A stretch of 64,000 nucleotides of DNA from positions 1,488,001 through 1,552,000 of the forward strand of contig NZ_CP030051.1 in NCBI RefSeq assembly GCF_004114975.1, given 5' to 3'. This stretch comes from Bradyrhizobium guangdongense (GTDB lineage Bacteria; Pseudomonadota; Alphaproteobacteria; Rhizobiales; Xanthobacteraceae). Shown one piece after another: positions 26,844 through 35,046 of this stretch. How positions within the stretch are numbered: the first letter of the stretch is position 1; every line of letters starts with the position of its first letter. The position numbers and the translations under genes are program-made. The notes beneath the pieces were generated by a model that did not search any database, had not been told where the DNA came from, and saw nothing but the letters and a program-made list of their open reading frames with translations.

Positions 26844-28928
26844 ATGCTTGAGGGAGCCGAGGTGCGGCTTGCCGTCGATATCGGTGGCACGTTCACCGAC
26901 ATCGTGCTGGACGTGGGTACGGTGCGCAAAACCCGCAAGGTGCTGACGACGCCCCAGCGCCCGGAGCAGGCGGTGCTGGATGGGATGCGTCTCATTCTCA
27001 CCGATGCACGCGCGCATGTCAGCGATATCGACGTCTTCATTCACGGCACCACGCTCGCGACCAACGCCATCATCGAGCGCCGCGGCGCCAAGACTGCGCT
27101 GATCGCGACCGACGGTTTTCGCGATGTCCTCGATATCGGCACCGAGAGCCGTTACGACCAGTATGATCTCACGATCGACAAGCCGAAGCCGCTGGCGCCG
27201 CGGAGCCTGCGCTTCACCGTGCCCGAACGCGTCGATGCGCATGGCGCCGTTCGCCTCCCGCTCGACGAAACGGCGGTGCGCGCACTCGCGCCGAAATTGC
27301 GCGCGCTGAATGTCGAGAGCGTTGCGATCGCTTTCCTGCACTCCTACGCCAACCCGGAACACGAGCGCCGCGCGGCGGCGATCATAGCTGAGGAAATGCC
27401 CGGGATCTCCGTGACCATGTCGTCAGCCGTGTGCCCGGAGATCCGCGAGTACGAGCGCACGTCCACGGCCGTCGCCAATGCTTATGTCCAGCCGCTGATC
27501 GATGGCTATCTCGCGCGCATGGCGGATGCCTTGCAGGTCGAACAGTTCCGTGGTGCGATCTATCTCGTCACATCAGGCGGCGGCGTCACCTCGATCGAGA
27601 CGGCGCGACGCTTTCCGGTGCGGCTCGTCGAATCCGGTCCTGCCGGCGGGGCGATCTTCTCGGCGCAGATCGCCGCGCGCCTCGGCGAGAGCAAGGTGCT
27701 CTCCTTCGACATGGGCGGCACCACCGCAAAGATCTGTTTGATCGAAAAGTTCCAGCCCGAGACCTCGCGCGTATTCGAGGTCGATCGCGCGGCGCGCTTC
27801 CTGAAAGGCTCGGGCCTGCCCGTACGTATTCCCGTGATCGAGATGGTCGAGATCGGCGCCGGTGGCGGCTCGATCGCGCATGTCGACGCGATGAAGCGGG
27901 TCACCGTCGGCCCCGAGAGCGCCTCGTCGGAGCCCGGGCCTGCCTGCTACGGTCGCGGCGGCCAGCGTCCGGCGGTGACGGATGCGGACGTTGCGCTGGG
28001 CATGATCGATCCCGGCGCCTTTGCGGGTGGCACGATCAAGCTCGATCCGGAGCTCTCGAAGCAGGCGCTGCTGCGGAGCGTCGGCGAGCCCCTGGGCCTG
28101 TCGGCCGAGACGGCAGCCTACGCTGTGCACGAGGTCGTCTGCGAGAACATGGCGAGCGCGGCGCGCGTGCATGCGGTCGAGCGCGGCGAGATTGTCGGCC
28201 AACACACGCTGATTGCCTTCGGCGGCGCGGCGCCGTTACATGCGGCGCGTGTCGCCGAGAAGATCGGCGTCTCCCGCGTGATCGTGCCGTCGAATGCCGG
28301 CGTCGGCTCGGCGGTCGGATTCCTGGCGGCGCCCATCGCCTATGAGCTGGTGCGCAGTCGTCACGTCCGGCTGGACGATTTCGACACCGAAGCGGTTTCG
28401 GACCTCTTGCAGGAGATGGCGACCGAGGCCCGTGCGCTGGTCGAGCCGGGCGCTGCCGGTGCGCCGGTGCGCGAGCGCCGCGCCGCCTTCATGCGCTATG
28501 TCGGCCAGGGCCATGAGATCTCGGTCGAGTTGCCGAACCGGCCGCTGACCCCGGCTGATCTCGCAGGTCTCCGCCAGAAATTCGAAGCGGATTACTCCGC
28601 GATGTTCGAACGTCCGATCCCGGGCGCAGCGATCGAAGTGCTGAGCTGGTCGGTGCTCGCGACCACCGAGGCGCGCAATCCTCCGACGGTTGCTGCCGTC
28701 GCGCGCAAGCCCGCGGGCAAAGCGTCCGGCAGCCGCAAGTTCTTCGACGGACGGGCAGGGGAAGTGATCGAGATCCCGCTCTATCGGCGCGAGGACATGG
28801 CGCCCGGCGCGACCATTGCCGGCCCCGCCGTGATCGCGGAGGACGAGACCTCCACCTTCGTCTCGACCAGTTTTGACGCCCATATCGACGGTGCCGGCAG
28901 CATCGTCATGGAACGGAAGGCGGCCTGA
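26844..28928 (+). CDS. hyuA: Hydantoinase/oxoprolinase subunit A
   Basis: A 694-residue HyuA-type protein. It begins with the ASKHA nucleotide-binding motif VDIGGTFTDIVLD, has a second phosphate-binding segment SFDMGGTTAKICL (about residues 290-302), and an adenosine motif IAFGGAAPLHAARVAEKIG. ATG at 26844 has GGAG nine bases upstream; a TTG at 26817 lacks a good site. Such proteins hydrolyse hydantoins, 5-oxoproline or N-methylhydantoin with ATP, together with HyuB. The HyuB gene follows after two bases. The substrate is not fixed by sequence; the TRAP transporter downstream probably imports it. Confidence 0.9.
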   Translation: MLEGAEVRLAVDIGGTFTDIVLDVGTVRKTRKVLTTPQRPEQAVLDGMRLILTDARAHVSDIDVFIHGTTLATNAIIERRGAKTALIATDGFRDVLDIGTESRYDQYDLTIDKPKPLAPRSLRFTVPERVDAHGAVRLPLDETAVRALAPKLRALNVESVAIAFLHSYANPEHERRAAAIIAEEMPGISVTMSSAVCPEIREYERTSTAVANAYVQPLIDGYLARMADALQVEQFRGAIYLVTSGGGVTSIETARRFPVRLVESGPAGGAIFSAQIAARLGESKVLSFDMGGTTAKICLIEKFQPETSRVFEVDRAARFLKGSGLPVRIPVIEMVEIGAGGGSIAHVDAMKRVTVGPESASSEPGPACYGRGGQRPAVTDADVALGMIDPGAFAGGTIKLDPELSKQALLRSVGEPLGLSAETAAYAVHEVVCENMASAARVHAVERGEIVGQHTLIAFGGAAPLHAARVAEKIGVSRVIVPSNAGVGSAVGFLAAPIAYELVRSRHVRLDDFDTEAVSDLLQEMATEARALVEPGAAGAPVRERRAAFMRYVGQGHEISVELPNRPLTPADLAGLRQKFEADYSAMFERPIPGAAIEVLSWSVLATTEARNPPTVAAVARKPAGKASGSRKFFDGRAGEVIEIPLYRREDMAPGATIAGPAVIAEDETSTFVSTSFDAHIDGAGSIVMERKAA

Positions 28929-28930
28929 TC

Positions 28931-30589
28931 ATGAGCAAGCCGAGCGGCGCGAGCCTGATCGATCTTCAGATCATGTGGCACCGGCTGATCGCCGTAGTCG
29001 AAGAGCAGGCGCAGGTGCTCTTGCGCACGGCGTTCAGCCCGATCGTGCGCGAATGCGGCGACCTCTCGGCCGGCGTGTTCGACCTCAAGGGCCGGATGCT
29101 GGCGCAGGCGGTGACCGGCACGCCCGGTCACGTCAACTCGATGGCGGAATCGGTCAAGCACTTCATTGCGCATTTCCCGATCGAGACGATGAAGCAAGGC
29201 GATGCCTACATCACCAATGATCCCTGGATGGGTACCGGCCATCTCAACGACTTCGTCGTGACCACGCCGTGCTTCAAGGACGGCAAGCCGGTGGCGTTGT
29301 TCTCCTGCACCAGCCATCTGATGGACATCGGCGGCATCGGCTTCGGCCCTGATGCCACCGACGTGTTCATGGAGGGCCTCTACATCCCCATGCTGAAGCT
29401 GATCGACCAGGGTGTCGTCAACGAGACGCTGATGGCGATGATCCGCACCAACACACGGCTCCCAATTGACACCGAGGGCGATACCTATTCGCTCGCCGGC
29501 TGCAACGACGTCGGCTGCGAACGTCTGGTCGAGATGATGACCGAATTCGGCATCGATACGCTGGACGAGCTCGGCGATTACATCTGCGACCGCTCGCGCG
29601 AGGCCGTGCTGGCCGAGATCGCAAAGCTGCCGAAGGGCAGCTGGCGTAACACCATGGTGGTCGACGGTTACGACGCGCCGGTGACGCTCGCGGCGACGCT
29701 GACGATCTCGGAGCATGGCATTCACGTCGATTTCGAGGGCACCTCCGCCGCTTCGAAATTCGGCATCAACGTGCCCTTGTCCTACACCACGGCCTATACC
29801 GTGTTCGGCCTCGGCTGCGTCGTCGCCTCGCAGATCCCGAACAATGCGGGCTCGCTCTCGCCGCTGACGGTGTCGGCGCCATCAGGCGCGATCCTCAATG
29901 CGTCCAAGCCCGCGCCGGTCGCCTCGCGCCACATCATCGGCCAGATGCTGCCCGACGTCGTGTTCGGCTGCCTGCGCCAGATCATTCCCGAGCGCGTCCC
30001 CGCGGAAGGCACCTCGTGCCTGTGGAATCTGAACGTGCGCGGCCAGACCCGCAGCGGCGTCGGAGGCAATTACGGATTCTCGATGGCGGTGACCTCCAAT
30101 GGCGGCACCGGCGCGCGCTTTACGAAGGATGGGCTGTCGGCGACCGCCTATCCCAGCGGCGTGCGCGGCACCCCGGTCGAGATCGCGGAAACGCAGACCC
30201 CGCTGATCTTCTGGCGCAAGGAGCTGCGACCCGATTCCGGCGGGGCAGGACGTACCCGCGGCGGCCTCGGCCAGATCATCGAGGTCGGCAGCGGCGTCGA
30301 TGCGCCGTTCGACATTCTCGCCGCCTTCGACCGCATCGATCATCCGCCGCGCGGGCGCGATGGAGGCAGGAATGGAGAGGCCGGCTATGTCGGCCTGAAA
30401 TCCGGCAAGAAGCTGCGCGGCAAAGGCTTTCAGCAGGTGCCGCCCGATGACCGGCTGGTGGTGATGACGCCCGGCGGCGCCGGCATCGGCAACCCCACGG
30501 AGCGGGATCGCGCCGCCGTCAACGACGACGTCGCGAGCGGCCTCGTGTCTTCAGAGAATGCGGTTAAGGTTTATGGGTATGCGCGGTGA
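28931..30589 (+). CDS. hyuB: Hydantoinase/oxoprolinase subunit B
   Basis: A 552-residue HyuB-type protein, the usual length. Family segments are MWHRLIAVVEEQAQVLLRTAFS, ECGDLSAGVFD, TNDPWMGTGHLNDFV and the glycine-rich region near residues 427-470 (DSGGAGRTRGGLGQIIEVG). The subunit pairs with HyuA to form the ATP-dependent amidohydrolase. Two bases separate the genes. The C-terminus ends with the GAGIGNP motif expected from the family. Confidence 0.92.
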   Translation: MSKPSGASLIDLQIMWHRLIAVVEEQAQVLLRTAFSPIVRECGDLSAGVFDLKGRMLAQAVTGTPGHVNSMAESVKHFIAHFPIETMKQGDAYITNDPWMGTGHLNDFVVTTPCFKDGKPVALFSCTSHLMDIGGIGFGPDATDVFMEGLYIPMLKLIDQGVVNETLMAMIRTNTRLPIDTEGDTYSLAGCNDVGCERLVEMMTEFGIDTLDELGDYICDRSREAVLAEIAKLPKGSWRNTMVVDGYDAPVTLAATLTISEHGIHVDFEGTSAASKFGINVPLSYTTAYTVFGLGCVVASQIPNNAGSLSPLTVSAPSGAILNASKPAPVASRHIIGQMLPDVVFGCLRQIIPERVPAEGTSCLWNLNVRGQTRSGVGGNYGFSMAVTSNGGTGARFTKDGLSATAYPSGVRGTPVEIAETQTPLIFWRKELRPDSGGAGRTRGGLGQIIEVGSGVDAPFDILAAFDRIDHPPRGRDGGRNGEAGYVGLKSGKKLRGKGFQQVPPDDRLVVMTPGGAGIGNPTERDRAAVNDDVASGLVSSENAVKVYGYAR

Positions 30590-30629
30590 CGCATAAGGCG
30601 TCGCACGCTGGGTAAGACGGAGGGGCTCA

Positions 30630-31631
30630 ATGATCACGCGACGAGGCTTCACCACGGGCGCTGCGACGTTGCTCGCCGCCGGCCACTTCTCGACCCGCGC
30701 GCGGGCCGCGACCGTGAGCTGGGACATGTCGACGGTGTGGCCCGAAGGCAATTTTCACACCCAGAACGCGATGGCGTTCGCGGACGAAGTGAGGAAGCAA
30801 ACCGGCGGCGCGGTCGCCATCACCGTGAAAGCCGGCGGCCAGCTCGGCTTCAAGGGACCGGAGCATCTGCGCGCAGTGCGTGATGGCCTCGTGCCGCTCG
30901 CCGATGTCCTCAACATCCAGCAGGTCGGCGACGAGCCCTTCATGGGCGTCGAGAGCATTCCCTTCCTCTGCGGCTCGATGGAGGAATTGAAGGTGCTGCA
31001 CAAATATGTGCGGCCGGAATACGAGAAGGTTGCCGCGCGCAACAACCAGAAGATCCTCTACATCACGCCGTGGCCGACGCAGTATCTGCATCTCAAGGTC
31101 AAGGTTGCCGACGTCGACGGGTTGAAGAACATCAAGATTCGCGTGCCCGACAAGAACGCCGTCGACATGCTGAATGCGATCGGCATGGCGGCCGTGATGA
31201 TTCCTTGGGGCGAGACGATCCCCGCGCTGGCGTCCGGCGCCGTCGCCGGCGTCTCCACCTCGGCGGTGTCAGGTGTCGACGGAAAGTTCTGGGAATTCCT
31301 GAAATACGTCTACCCGACCAATCACGTCTGGTCGTCGCAGATGCTAACCGTCAATCTCGATTCCTGGAAGGCGCTGAGCGCCGACCAGCAGAAGCTCGTC
31401 GCTGATATCGCGGCCAAGATGGAGCCGGGCTTCTGGGCCAACTCGCTCAAGGCCGACGTCGACAGCCTCAACCGCCTCAAGGAGGGCGGCATGGAGGTGG
31501 TGCCGGTCTCGGACGCGATGATGGCGGACATTCGCAGCAAGACCGCGCCGCAGCTCGACGCGTTTCTCAAGCACGTGCCTGCCGCCGACAAGCCGGTGCG
31601 GGCCTATCTCGCCGAAATGAAGCGCGGCTGA
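30630..31631 (+). CDS. TRAP transporter solute-binding protein (DctP)
   Basis: A 333-residue TRAP binding protein. The N-terminus TRRGFTTGAATLLAAGHFST has the twin arginine and hydrophobic core of a Tat signal. The mature part carries the DctP pattern with NAMAFADEVRKQTGGAVAI, KIRVPDKNAVDMLNAIGM and MIPWGE. The ribosome site GGAGG lies six bases before ATG. It is 41 bases after HyuB, followed closely by the two membrane subunits. In TRAP systems a conserved arginine pairs with the ligand carboxylate, suggesting an acidic ligand, consistent with a hydantoin or oxoproline-type compound; the specific compound is unknown. Confidence 0.9.
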   Translation: MITRRGFTTGAATLLAAGHFSTRARAATVSWDMSTVWPEGNFHTQNAMAFADEVRKQTGGAVAITVKAGGQLGFKGPEHLRAVRDGLVPLADVLNIQQVGDEPFMGVESIPFLCGSMEELKVLHKYVRPEYEKVAARNNQKILYITPWPTQYLHLKVKVADVDGLKNIKIRVPDKNAVDMLNAIGMAAVMIPWGETIPALASGAVAGVSTSAVSGVDGKFWEFLKYVYPTNHVWSSQMLTVNLDSWKALSADQQKLVADIAAKMEPGFWANSLKADVDSLNRLKEGGMEVVPVSDAMMADIRSKTAPQLDAFLKHVPAADKPVRAYLAEMKRG

Positions 31632-31639
31632 GGGAAGCC

Positions 31640-32233
31640 GTGGTGAGCGTCTCGCCCGAAGCTCCGCAGAGCCTCAACGCGGCGGCGCCGGCGCCGCTGC
31701 GCATCCTGCTCGATGCCATCGACCGGCTCGGCCGGCTCGACGGCTGGATCGGCGGCGGGTGCCTCCTGACCCTGACGCTGCTGATGCTGTGCGAGGTCGC
31801 AACCCGCTTCCTCTCGAATTTCCTGTCGTTCTTCCCGCCGACGATCTCGATCGCCTGGGAATATTCCTCCTATCTGATGGCGGCCTCGTTCACCTTCGGC
31901 GCCGCCATGACCTTGCGGGTCGGCGGTCACATCCGCGTCGTGCTGCTGCTGAAGAACGCACCAGCGCCGGTGCAACGCGCACTCGAGATTGTTTCGGCTG
32001 CCGCGGGCTTCGCCTTCATGGCGTTCCTGACCTCGGCGATGGCGAAATTCGCCTTCGGCGCCTATGTGCGCGGCCAGGTCTCGACCTCCAGCGATACGCC
32101 GCTGTGGTTTCCGCAAGGCGTCGTCACCTTCGGCATGCTGCTGCTCACGCTCCAGTTCCTGGCGCGTGCGATCCAGGCGGTGCTCGGCCTGCCGCTGGAG
32201 GATCACCGCATGAAGGCCTCTCCCGTCGAATGA
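31640..32233 (+). CDS. TRAP transporter small permease (DctQ)
   Basis: A 197-residue protein with four hydrophobic segments (LTLTLLMLCEVATRFLS, SSYLMAASFTFGAAMT, VSAAAGFAFMAFL, TFGMLLLTLQFLARAI). This is the DctQ layout that pairs with the large subunit. Translation starts at GTG 31640, eight bases after the binding-protein stop, or at GTG 31643. Confidence 0.9.
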   Translation: MVSVSPEAPQSLNAAAPAPLRILLDAIDRLGRLDGWIGGGCLLTLTLLMLCEVATRFLSNFLSFFPPTISIAWEYSSYLMAASFTFGAAMTLRVGGHIRVVLLLKNAPAPVQRALEIVSAAAGFAFMAFLTSAMAKFAFGAYVRGQVSTSSDTPLWFPQGVVTFGMLLLTLQFLARAIQAVLGLPLEDHRMKASPVE

Positions 32234-32258
32234 TCGCGCTAGCGCCGGATATCGGATC

Positions 32259-33563
32259 ATGAGCATCGAAGTCGTCGCCCTGTTCTCGATCCTGTTTGCG
32301 CTGCTGGCGTGCGGCGTCTGGATCGGCCTGACATTGGCGCTCACTGCGACGCTGCTGCTCGCGATGTTCCGCTCGATCCCGCTCGACAAGCTGCTGCCGC
32401 AATATGCCTGGAACATCCTGACCACGCAGGAGCTGCTGGCGCTGCCGCTGTTCATCCTGATGGGCGAATTGCTGTTTCGCACTCGCCTGTCGCGCTCGCT
32501 GTTCCAGGGGCTGGCGCCATGGGCCGGTCTTCTGCCGGGCCGCCTGCTGCATGTGAACGTGATCGGCTGCACCATCTTCGCCGCGATCTCCGGCTCCTCG
32601 GCCGCGACCACGCAGGTGATCGGCCGGATGTCGCTCAACGAGCTCTTGCGCCGCGGCTATTCGCGCGACATCGCGATCGGCTCGCTCGCCGGCGCCGGCA
32701 CGCTCGGTTTCCTGATCCCGCCGTCCAACATCATGATCATCTACGGCGTGCTCGGCGACGTCTCGATCCTGAAGCTGTTCACCGCCGGCGTGCTGCCCGG
32801 CCTGCTGCTGGCCGCCACTTTCATGGGCTGGGTGATGCTGCACACGAGCCTCAAGCCCAGCATGGTGCCGGAAACGGAAGCCAAGCTTTCGCAGGTGTCG
32901 TGGGGCGAGCGCTTCGTCGCGCTAAGGGATCTCGCGCCCGCGCTGTTTCTGATCGCCTGCGTGCTCGGCTCGATGTATGGCGGGCTGGCGACACCGTCGG
33001 AGGCCGCCGCCGTCGGTGTGCTCGGCGCCGGCCTTGTCGCCTGGGCGCAGGGCTCGATGTCACAACAGGTGATGCGCGACGTGCTGATCGGCTCGGTCGT
33101 GACCTGCTCGATGATCGCGCTGATCGTGCTTGGCGCCTCGATCCTCGGCAATGCCGCAGCCTTCCTCGGCATTCCGCAGGCGGTCGCCGCCTTCGTGAAG
33201 GGGCTTGGCCTTTCGCCCTTCATGCTGATCGTTGTGCTGGTCATTTTCTACCTGGTCCTCGGCTGCTTCCTCGACGGCTTTTCGATGATCGTGATGACGT
33301 TGCCGATCGTGCTGCCGATCGTGAAAGGCGCCGGCTTCGACGAGATCTGGTTCGGTATCTTCCTCGTGCTCGCCGTCGAGATGGCGCAGATCACCCCGCC
33401 TGTCGGCTTCAACCTGTTCGTGATCCAGGGTCTGACTGAAGACGGTCTCGGCTACATCGCGCGCGTGACGATGCCTTATCTGATGATCATGATCGGCTTC
33501 GTGCTGCTGCTGACGCTCTGGCCCGGCATCGTCACGATCCTGCCGCGGGTGCTGTACGGATAG
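32259..33563 (+). CDS. TRAP transporter large permease (DctM)
   Basis: A 434-residue membrane protein with about 12 helices. DctM features are ALPLFILMGELLFRTRLSRS, GCTIFAAISGSSAATTQVIG, LGFLIPPSNIMIIYGVLGD and MAQITPPVGFNLFVIQGL. It forms the ion-coupled uptake channel with DctQ. ATG at 32259 is 25 bases after DctQ's stop. A bidirectional hairpin follows at 33572-33595. Confidence 0.95.
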   Translation: MSIEVVALFSILFALLACGVWIGLTLALTATLLLAMFRSIPLDKLLPQYAWNILTTQELLALPLFILMGELLFRTRLSRSLFQGLAPWAGLLPGRLLHVNVIGCTIFAAISGSSAATTQVIGRMSLNELLRRGYSRDIAIGSLAGAGTLGFLIPPSNIMIIYGVLGDVSILKLFTAGVLPGLLLAATFMGWVMLHTSLKPSMVPETEAKLSQVSWGERFVALRDLAPALFLIACVLGSMYGGLATPSEAAAVGVLGAGLVAWAQGSMSQQVMRDVLIGSVVTCSMIALIVLGASILGNAAAFLGIPQAVAAFVKGLGLSPFMLIVVLVIFYLVLGCFLDGFSMIVMTLPIVLPIVKGAGFDEIWFGIFLVLAVEMAQITPPVGFNLFVIQGLTEDGLGYIARVTMPYLMIMIGFVLLLTLWPGIVTILPRVLYG

Positions 33564-33571
33564 ATGTCGGC

Positions 33572-33595
33572 CGCCCCGGCTCTGAAACCGGGGCG
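33572..33595. terminator. Hairpin between convergent dctM and GST genes
   Basis: CGCCCCGG pairs with CCGGGGCG around an eight-base loop, nine bases after the dctM stop and followed by ACGTTCTT. It lies between convergent genes, so it can stop transcription from both sides. Confidence 0.6.
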
Positions 33596-33614
33596 ACGTT
33601 CTTGAGCGGATCGC

Positions 33615-34259
33615 TTACGCCGCCGCCTTCTTCCGCGCCTGCTCGGCCTTGTACAGCTCGAACTCCTCCGCGATCGCCCTCGCGATCGACGGCCGCTGCC
33701 GCAGGCGCTCGTAATAGGCCTTCACGTTCGGCCATTTTGCGAGCTCGATCGGCGGCGTCGCCATGGTCCAGTTGATGACCGTGACGAGGTAGGCATCGGC
33801 GACGCTGAAATGGTCGAGCAGGAACTCGCGCCCCTTCAGGTAATTGTCGAGATAGTCGAGCCGCGACAGGTTCTTCTCCAGCACATAGGCCTTCGCTTCC
33901 TGCGGCGCCTTGCGGTCGAGCACGGGGATGAACAGGCCCTTGTGCAGTTCGGTGCCGATGAAGCAGAGCCATTGATGCAGCCGCGTGCGATCGATGCCCT
34001 GCGTGGCGCCGAGCCCGGATTGCGGAAAGCGGTCGGCGACGTATTGCAGGATCGCAGCGTTCTCGGTCAGCACCACGCCCTCGTCGGTACGCAGCGTCGG
34101 CACCAGCCCGATCGGGTTCACGGTTCGGAAGTCGGCGCCGTCCTTCAGCACTGTCTTGGTCGGCGGATCGACTTCGAGATAATTTGCCTCGGCGCCGGCT
34201 TCATAGAGCGCGATGCGCGTGGCCATGGAGCAGGCGAGCGGCGAGAAATAAAGATCCAT
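33615..34259 (-). CDS. Glutathione S-transferase family protein
   Basis: A 214-residue GST. The thioredoxin-like N-terminal half begins MDLYFSPLACSMATRIALYE and contains NPIGLVPTL and ENAAILQYVADRFP. The helical C-terminal half carries FSVADAYLVTVINWT, with the N-capping box. The Cys-Ser at residues 10-11 fits beta-class bacterial GSTs. ATG at 34259 was chosen as the family start; the open frame runs further upstream to 34397 across the shared promoter. It is divergent from a TetR gene, and 14-bp inverted arms flank the shared promoter, so it is likely under TetR control. The electrophile it conjugates is unknown. Confidence 0.9.
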   Translation of the reverse strand: MDLYFSPLACSMATRIALYEAGAEANYLEVDPPTKTVLKDGADFRTVNPIGLVPTLRTDEGVVLTENAAILQYVADRFPQSGLGATQGIDRTRLHQWLCFIGTELHKGLFIPVLDRKAPQEAKAYVLEKNLSRLDYLDNYLKGREFLLDHFSVADAYLVTVINWTMATPPIELAKWPNVKAYYERLRQRPSIARAIAEEFELYKAEQARKKAAA

Positions 34260-34319
34260 CTGGGGTCTCCTTGGGCAATTCCTGTGACTCTCTGGAGTGT
34301 CGCTCAACCTGGCCAGATT

Positions 34320-34386
34320 GATTTTTGTACCATCTTGCATAATATGGAGCGGGTCAAGGATTAAATTGCGATATGGTACAAAAATC
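34320..34386. promoter_or_regulatory. Paired 14-bp operator arms between GST and TetR genes
   Basis: GATTTTTGTACCAT (34320-34333) and its exact reverse complement ATGGTACAAAAATC (34373-34386) lie 53 bp apart start to start. The right copy includes the TetR start codon at 34373. The 113-base divergent region between starts 34259 and 34373 carries both. This is a strong candidate for the TetR protein's operator, with repression of both genes. Confidence 0.65.
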
Positions 34387-35035
34387 GAAGCCGCCATCTA
34401 CTGCCGACCAATCTCAGCGCCGCGTCGAGCCCAAGCGCCGCGGGCGGCCGCGCGCCTACGAGCCTGATGTCGCTTTGGGCAAGGCGCTCGACCTGTTCCG
34501 CCGTCAGGGCTTTGCCGCGACCTCGCTCGACGATCTCAGTGAAGCGACCGGCATGAATCGGCCGAGCCTCTATGGCGCCTTCGGCGACAAGCGCGAGCTC
34601 TACATCAAGAGTTACCAACGTTACCGCGAGGATGCGCGGGCCTCGATGACGGCGATCTTCCGCGAGGAGATGCCGCTGCGCCAGCGGCTCGAGCGCATCT
34701 TCGCTTCGGCGCTCGACATCTATCTCTCCGGCGACACCGGTCCGCGCGGTTGCTTCACCGTGGTGACCGCGGCATCCGAAGCCGTCGGCGATCCCGAGAT
34801 CCGGGCCATGGTGCTCGACGGTCTCACCGAACTGGACAAGGCCTTCGCCAATTGCTTCCGCCGCGCAAAGGAGAAGGGCGAATTGCCCGAGAGCGCGGAT
34901 CCGGCCGCGTTGGCGCAGATCGCATCTGCGACAGTGCACACCGTCGCCATCCGCTCCCGCGCCCGCGTGCCGCGCAAGGAACTGGAAGCGATCGTCAAGG
35001 GCGCGATCGACGTGATGGTTGGGGCTAAGCCTTAG
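34373..35035 (+). CDS. TetR-family transcriptional regulator
   Basis: A 220-residue repressor. The basic N-terminus (RRVEPKRRGRPRAYEPD) is followed by a TetR helix-turn-helix (about residues 35-80) reading FAATSLDDLSEATGMNRPSL then YGAFGDKRELY. The C-terminal domain (about 95-215) should sense a ligand. It lies divergent from the GST gene, and its own start codon is inside the right operator arm. The usual role is repression released by a substrate or related electrophile. Confidence 0.9.
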   Translation: MVQKSKPPSTADQSQRRVEPKRRGRPRAYEPDVALGKALDLFRRQGFAATSLDDLSEATGMNRPSLYGAFGDKRELYIKSYQRYREDARASMTAIFREEMPLRQRLERIFASALDIYLSGDTGPRGCFTVVTAASEAVGDPEIRAMVLDGLTELDKAFANCFRRAKEKGELPESADPAALAQIASATVHTVAIRSRARVPRKELEAIVKGAIDVMVGAKP

Positions 35036-35046
35036 CCTTGGTCTGA

